Of a DNA stretch of 64,000 nucleotides, positions 58,269 through 64,000 are shown one piece after another. How positions within the stretch are numbered: the first letter of the stretch is position 1; the number at the start of each line of letters is the position of its first letter. A program made the translations under genes and the position numbers. Source of the DNA: Hysterium pulicare CBS 123377 (Eukaryota > Ascomycota > Dothideomycetes > Hysteriales > Hysteriaceae); NCBI GenBank assembly GCA_000467715.1, contig AJFK01000240.1:1-64000 (forward strand), read 5' to 3'. Under the pieces are notes generated by a model that had not been told where the DNA came from, did not search any database, and saw nothing but the letters and a program-made list of their open reading frames with translations.

Positions 58269-59594
58269 ATGTATCAGGATAAGAGATCTACCAGCACCCA
58301 TCTCGTCGTCAGCGTTGCCTTCCAGGATGCTGGTGACGCTACCCGAGCCATAGCCTTAGCCACCGCCCTACGCGAGCACTGCCCTACGGACCATGACTTG
58401 AAGATTAGTTTCCTCTCTTGCGGGAGCCGCTTCGAGCCCCTGATCGAAAACGCTGGCTTTACGATCGTGCCCTGCCAGCCCCGTGTCAAAGGCCGGAGCG
58501 TCGCCGATGATTTAGGATGGGACTTTCCTGAGTTCTTTGGATCCGAACGTATCGCTCTGGACTTTATCGAGGGACAGCTCGCAGCCCTACGAGACTTGTG
58601 CCCGGATGTCGTCCTGCACGGTATGTGGCCAGCCGCTTCCCTCGCAGCCCGCCTGCTCGGAATACGCACCATCTCGTTTCTTCCAGTGCCCCTGCACCCG
58701 GCCAGCTTCACCAATGGTCTCATTCGTGACCTACCCGACATGGTTCCGGTGCTTTCACGCCTACCCCGCCCGTTGCGACAGCAGATTGCCCGATGGTGCA
58801 GTGGCCTAATGATATATGCCCCGATCTTCCGCCAGCATCGACTCGGCGCCGCGGCTGCCGCCTGTGGCTGGCCGAACAAAGGTCCGCTGAGTCTGTTTGA
58901 TATTGCCAAGGCCGACCTCAATCTCGTCAACGACCTGCCCACCTTCCACGCCGACTACGCCCATCTGCTTCCGGACGACATCGCCATTACTGGACCGCTT
59001 ATTGCAAACAATTACGAGAATGCCGAGTTAGATCCGGATATCGTAGCACACATGAACAGTGACCGTGGCCCCGTAATCCTCGTAGCTATGGGTAGCTCTG
59101 GCACCAAGGAGTTTCTCTTCGAAGCCATACGCGCCTTCACGTTGCACCGAGAGGACACTTGGAACGTGGTAGTCCTTGGCTCGCCCTCGATCTGTTCGCT
59201 AGACGAAGCCCGCGCCGTAGCTAACAGCGACCCCCGACTCCTAGTAACGGATCGATTTATCCCAGCTCCCGCAGCCAACGCTCTGGCCGACGTTGTGGTG
59301 ATGCACGGTGGGCAAGGCACTGTGCAGACAGCCATCGCTGCCGGGACCCCAGTGGTTGGTGTAGCGCTGCAAATCGAGCAGCAGACTAACCTTGACAACG
59401 TGATGGATTTTGGCGCTGGAATTCGCATCCAACGACAACGTTGGCGCCCGGCGGTCATCCGGCAGGCAGTACACAGTGTTCTAGGGAATCCGACCTTCAA
59501 AACCCGTGCTATGGCATTGGCAGAGACGATTCGGACGATGGATGGCGCACAAACAGCAGCTGACTGCATGTGGAAGTTTATTCTAAAGGGTTGA
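58269..59594 (+). CDS. GT1-family glycosyltransferase, macrolide-GT-like
   Basis: An intronless gene of 441 aa from the first ATG of the frame. Glycosyltransferase family 1 (GT-B fold): an N-terminal acceptor domain opens with STSTHLVVSVAFQDAGDATRAIALATAL. The C-terminal donor domain has VILVAMGSSGTKEF, the sugar-nucleotide signature MHGGQGTVQTAIAAGTPVVGVALQIEQQTN and DFGAGIRI. The HGGxGT pattern and length resemble bacterial macrolide glycosyltransferases more than fungal sterol glucosyltransferases, which are far longer. The coding sequence is visibly richer in G and C than its neighbours and has no introns, which suggests horizontal origin. With the DHA2 exporter next door, a role in tailoring or inactivating a small molecule is plausible but unproven. 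Confidence 0.85.
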   Translation: MYQDKRSTSTHLVVSVAFQDAGDATRAIALATALREHCPTDHDLKISFLSCGSRFEPLIENAGFTIVPCQPRVKGRSVADDLGWDFPEFFGSERIALDFIEGQLAALRDLCPDVVLHGMWPAASLAARLLGIRTISFLPVPLHPASFTNGLIRDLPDMVPVLSRLPRPLRQQIARWCSGLMIYAPIFRQHRLGAAAAACGWPNKGPLSLFDIAKADLNLVNDLPTFHADYAHLLPDDIAITGPLIANNYENAELDPDIVAHMNSDRGPVILVAMGSSGTKEFLFEAIRAFTLHREDTWNVVVLGSPSICSLDEARAVANSDPRLLVTDRFIPAPAANALADVVVMHGGQGTVQTAIAAGTPVVGVALQIEQQTNLDNVMDFGAGIRIQRQRWRPAVIRQAVHSVLGNPTFKTRAMALAETIRTMDGAQTAADCMWKFILKG

Positions 59595-59595
59595 A

Positions 59596-59640
59596 TGTGT
59601 TGGTTGTGTTGGTTGTGTTGGTTGTGTTGGTTGTGTTGGA
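59596..59640 (+). repeat. Minisatellite, 9-bp unit TGTGTTGGT, 5 copies
   Basis: Four perfect TGTGTTGGT copies and a fifth ending in A lie in a head-to-tail array that starts one base after the glycosyltransferase stop codon. The unit length is a multiple of three, so read-through would give a periodic peptide. Confidence 0.95.
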
Positions 59641-60682
59641 AAGATTCGGTTCGGGTCTGTTTGAGCGTGATATGTTGTAAGCGGACAAAAAGATCCTCGT
59701 TTTTGATAGCTTTCAGGCTGAACTGAGCTGGAATTTCTTAATTTTCTAAACTTTACATGTGCTTCCCACGTTGTGTCAAACCTGTAATGGATCCCCACCG
59801 GAAATGACATATTGGTAATACGACATAACATAGTAGAATGCGAGGTGATACGCGTTAGGAAAAGAAGGCGGGGGATCCCAACGAAAGCTTAAGAATTGGC
59901 GGAAGCCGAACTTCCGTCCCAAGAGTCGTAACCTATGATACGAAATCAAGACCTATTCATACAGTCAATTGTAGGATGATTAGGGGAAGGTTTTGCTGAA
60001 CTTGTAAGGCGGATATTTATTCTATACATGCTCTTCAAATCTGGCGGCTCAAAGTCTAGAGGATAGAATGAAGAACAACGCAACAAGGGCGTTGGATTGT
60101 TGTTGCCCCGTAAAAGAAAACGGAACTCATGCCCAAAAAAAATTCAAAAACATACAACAGCTGGGATTCGCTGCTGGTCACCCACGCAACTACTAATCAG
60201 CCGGTCAACTGCTTAAATAAACAAGAGCGGACGGGTTTGTTTGTTTTCAGTTGCCTATGGTCGTATGTAGCAGCAATGGCAGATTTATAGCTTTATATAG
60301 TTAAAATTAAATTGCAACACTTTTCGACCCAAGCCATCTCATTAACTTGGAATGACGAGTTGACGTTGAGTCAATTTGGAGCGGATCCTCTGGAGGAGAG
60401 GAATAGAGGTGGAACGGCGTGCCGAGGTGGGGGTAAGAGGTTTGCAGCCCCAACCGGTGAGCATATCTCAGCTGAAACCTTCAACAATCTACTAAAATCG
60501 CAGTGAGAGGCCCCCTTTCCATGGTATGTCTAATTTTGTATGTCCACTTCCTGGCAACGAAAACCGGAAGATTCGCCCCATAACTACGAATGCCAACTAT
60601 GTTGCATCGCCTCTCAGCCTCGCGCGTCATCGTTGAACGAAAGTAATGCACACCCGAAGCATAGTGAAGACCACAACTATGC
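59641..60682. other. AT-rich intergenic region
   Basis: About 1 kb with no supportable gene. It contains A-rich runs near 60134-60150 and a possible glycosyltransferase 3' flank. Confidence 0.3.
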
Positions 60683-63068
60683 TCATGTGAAATTGCACAC
60701 TGCACCCTTTGCAATGACCAAGAAAAAAAGAATGAAGACGATTCTCGCCTTGCGTTCGATTTCACCCCCGACGAGCTCGTCCGATCGGCTTCTGCACAGG
60801 GCTGCTCTTCGTGTACTGTCATTCTCAAGGGTATACGTAAATCAGAGGCCCAAAACTGGTCCTTCGAACAAGATGTACGGCGAGTCTACGCTCGGTGTCG
60901 CGGCATGTACAACCGGAACCCCGATAGTCTATCTCTAGAGATATACTTTGATGATGACCGCCCTAAACTTGAGCTTGAGTTCTTTTCCCTTGAAACCAAT
61001 TGTAAGTCGGGCAGTACGAATTCTTTGCCTTCTCTCTAGAATCAAAATTAGTATTAAATGACCCCTAACCGAGTAATAGCTTGGAAAGCAATAATGCCAC
61101 GGCCTTCCATAAGTGGTCATCCACTATCCTCAAGGGCGCTTGATTGGGTCAGCTCACTGCTTGAAACATGCACAAAGCAGCACGAATCATGCTGAAATCG
61201 AGAAACTCCGCAGTTACCGAAACGTGTGCTTGCCATAGAGCCTACTACGGAGGACGGCGTCAATGTCAGACTTATTGAGCACCCCAAAGAGTACGCTCCG
61301 TATGCGGCCCTTTCTCATTGTTGGGGCAAGGAGCAAACGTGCATCACTACCTCAAGAACGTTGGAAGAACACAAGAAGCGCATCCCCTGGCATTCGATCC
61401 CAAAAACTTTTCAAGACTCTATCTCATTTGCATTGAGGCTGAGCATTCGATACATTTGGGTCGACTCACTCTGCATAATCCAGGATGACCCTTCCGATTG
61501 GGAGATCGAATCATAGAAAATGGTGGACGTATACCAAAATTCTTATCTGACTTTGGCAGCTACCTCCTCCTCAGGCGATTCGCATGGTTGTTATCCGGAA
61601 CAACTCAATTCAACGGGAGAGTTAGAGGTGCATATACCTTACACTTGTACGAACTCATACCGGATTGCCGTTCGAAGACCGTTTCAGCACTAGGACAGTT
61701 TAGTGCCAAATCTTCTAAAAAACAAATGCCCATTGCTTTCTCGAGCCTGGGTGTTTCAAGAGCGACTCCTTTCTCCGAGAGTACTGCCCTTTTGTCACTC
61801 GGAACTCGTCTGGGAGTGTAGACAGTCAACCACTTGTGAATGTGGAAGCTTTGCTAATGCTAGTAGCCCTGGAGGAGACTACTATCGAGTCCTTAGGTTG
61901 AGTGAAAGCAAGACGCAGGATAATCGTACTGATGCATTCCCCGATCTCACAAGTCCACTCGACCTAGTCATAAGAGGGGAGGAAAATAAGCTTGCCCCTT
62001 ATTCTTTGGAGATGAAGCGACTGCTTAAGCACAAACGAAGGGCGCATCGACCAAAGTCCGAACCTGGGGAAGTTGAAACACTACGAACACTCTTGAAACA
62101 AGTTGGGCAAAATCTCGAACGTACTCAAAAGATCTACCACCGTTATGAAGCCATCATACAGGCTCTCAAGAGGGAAAGGATCCTTCAGAACTTTCGTAGC
62201 AGTACCGTAGGCTTGTCGAGCAATATTCAGCCCTTCAGCTAACGAATACCACCGATCGTCTACCGGCCCTTTCAGGGCTATGTAAACGAGTCGAACATCT
62301 TCGTAGTACATATTTAGCAGGCATTTGGGTTGATTCCATATGGCTCGATCTTCTTTGGAGGGTCAACATGCTTCGGACCGACGTAGAGCAAGGCCGGGTT
62401 TCGCAACGCCAACGTCCATCTTGGTCGTGGGTCTCAGCAGAAAGTCCCGTCAGCTACTGGGACGACATCAAAAGTCTTTCCCTTGGGCTGCCTTCTTACC
62501 ATCCAGAGGAGCCCCTTAACATGATCGCCTTGAATACACGTGAACTTCGAAGACGGCCGCTGGGTTTCACTTTTGATGTCCAACTTGCTGGGAAAAATCC
62601 ATTTGGTGATGTCACATGGGCAGTTCTCTGTGTCGAATCGTATTCCCGAACAGCACTGCTCAGATACACATACGTTTACCACCGCAGGGAGGCGCTCTCG
62701 CTCACGACCATTTCAAATACAACATCAAAGTCGAAGGTGCTGATATACCGCTGTTCGCTGACTACCCGCTTGGTATCGAAGGGCCGCATAACATTCATGA
62801 CGGCTCGGTGGTGACACTTCTCCTTATTCATCCACAGATTGCACTGGTCTTGACACCAAGTAAACGTAATTCAGAAGACCCTCAAACATCGAGTACGTCG
62901 CTTGAAGGCCAACCAAACAGGTCGGACGATCCAATATTGGTTCACACCCCCGTCATGGAAGTGCTTTGGGAACGTATCGGAATCGTCAGAGTTTCAGATA
63001 CTCTTCTGGACCTGTACAAGGTGGATTGGATGAATGGAGCTGAGATCTCCCAATTTAGCATTATATAA
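60683..63068 (+). pseudogene. HET-domain (heterokaryon incompatibility) gene, inactivated
   Basis: HET proteins trigger incompatibility-type cell death in fungi. The N-terminal Cys module (CTLC at 60701, GCSSC about 100 bp on) and LELEFFS typical of these proteins are readable. The HET core follows: [70 protein letters not shown], then TDRLPALSGL, LLWRVN, RPSWSWVS and a terminal ERIGIVRV. The frame is broken by stops at 61193 (TGA), 61514 (TAG), 61691 (TAG) and, at a usual Trp position, 62197 (TAG). There are also frame changes, one between about 61870 and 62190 and one near 62560-62640. A likely intron is 61002-61039. No intact product is possible. The stops fit C-to-T or G-to-A transitions, as RIP makes. 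Confidence 0.85.
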
Positions 63069-64000
63069 CGCCTCGGGTAGGTCGTTCTTTCAGCACTCAA
63101 AGGCCGGATTTTGAGCATGTCGTAGGCTCCACGATTCCTACTCCGGTGGGACGGGTGCTGGTTTAGTTAGTGCCCGCCTGTATAAGTCCCGCAGAACCAA
63201 AAGCTGCAGACTAACTTTTTAGATAAACTTAGCATCAAACCTTCTAGCTCAAGCCCATTCAACGACTATGACAACGTTAGAAATCGTCGAGTCTGCATAT
63301 TTTCTCCTTGCGCATTCTTCGCCAGCACCCTGATTATGTCGCAATACTACTTGGTTCGGAAGCCAATCACCCTCTGCAGGTTGCTCTCCGCGTTGTTCTG
63401 CCAAAGATGCGTACATACGTGCTTAGTAACAAGGAAACCGTGTAGCTAGGGTAAGGGAGGTCACATTACATCAAATCTCAGCATAGCACAATAAACGGGA
63501 AAGCTCTTGCGGTAGTAAAGTCTACCCAAGAATTACTTCAAACCCCAAGTGGCTTAATATAGAATAGTAATCTTGATATGGTTAACTCTACTTATTGATC
63601 AGGGCCACAGTCTTTCACAGGTCTTATCTTTTCCCTTCAGGTCAACGTCTATTGCCTCATTGTCTCCCTAGAAATCCTGGCCTCCCAAGTCATCTACGCG
63701 TGTCATATCCTAACGCTTCCAAATTCGTTAGCTGCCTAGCTAATCAGCATTAGGGGCGAGCGACAACTGGTTGATGCCGTGGCGGTACTAAGCAGCAGCT
63801 CCGCTGACATTCACCTTCCTGTCCCTAAATTAAACGCATGGCTGTGCGTGGCTGACAGCTCTTGACATTAAGAAGCTTCTCAAGTGATTTTCCTTGTTAT
63901 TGTGATATTCCCGAGCTTGAATATCCAACGTCTACATCCTTGCGCCTGGCACTCTAGTTCCACGCTGGTGATTGGTAAGAATTTGGAACACTAGAGAATC
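63069..64000. other. AT-rich gene-free window end
   Basis: No gene, repeat or RNA is recognised. It may be 3' flank of the HET pseudogene and decayed sequence. Confidence 0.3.

Noticed and set aside
58274-58942. 222-codon minus-strand frame under the glycosyltransferase
   Set aside because: A shadow caused by the GC-rich third positions of the real gene.
1-64000. Transposons, insertion sequences or CRISPR arrays
   Set aside because: No transposase, reverse transcriptase, terminal repeats or spaced repeat arrays were seen anywhere in the window.

Overview
The window comes from the nuclear genome of a filamentous ascomycete (Pezizomycotina). Most genes carry short introns of about 48 to 130 bp with GTRNGT donors. 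The proteins are recognisably fungal: HET domain, ATO acetate transporter, DHA2 transporter, CCC1, Srs2, Fab1. One tRNA has a canonical intron. I cannot fix the class from sequence alone; Leotiomycetes is only a guess. There are no operons, and coding strands are mixed.

Layout. 0.4-5.5 kb: methionine aminopeptidase 1, the ER cargo receptor Erv14/cornichon and the splicing factor Prp17/Cdc40. 6.9-12.9 kb: an 82-aa Ser/Tyr/Gly-rich protein, a small mitochondrial-type protein, an ACSF3-like malonyl-CoA synthetase and a BolA protein. 14-15.3 kb: an ATO/GPR1/FUN34 acetate transporter, followed by about 4.2 kb with no supportable gene. 19.5-26 kb: a BCS1-like AAA ATPase, a secreted Cys-rich/Ser-rich wall-type protein, a small Cys-motif protein and a MEMO1 homologue. 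26.3-42.5 kb: tRNA-Val(UAC) with intron, an Srs2-type UvrD helicase, the PI3P 5-kinase Fab1 and, divergent from it, a large protein with a TPP1/Tpz1-like shelterin OB fold. 43.5-55 kb: a CCC1/VIT1 iron transporter, a broken formate/nitrite transporter, a secreted Cys-rich protein, squalene synthase, eIF4E and a DnaJ-X protein. 55.9-64 kb looks accessory: a DHA2 drug transporter, an intronless GC-rich GT1 glycosyltransferase that resembles bacterial macrolide glycosyltransferases, and a ruined HET-domain gene.

The left and middle parts are mainly housekeeping genes. They serve protein maturation, splicing, secretion, acetate and malonate metabolism, Fe-S and iron handling, genome stability, sterol synthesis and translation. 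The right end combines possible horizontal transfer, a possible regulatory palindrome, a minisatellite and decay of an incompatibility-type gene by changes that fit repeat-induced point mutation. Exon boundaries were worked out by hand from reading frame, splice consensus and family similarity. Every multi-exon model given as intact closes in frame. No database or RNA evidence was available.
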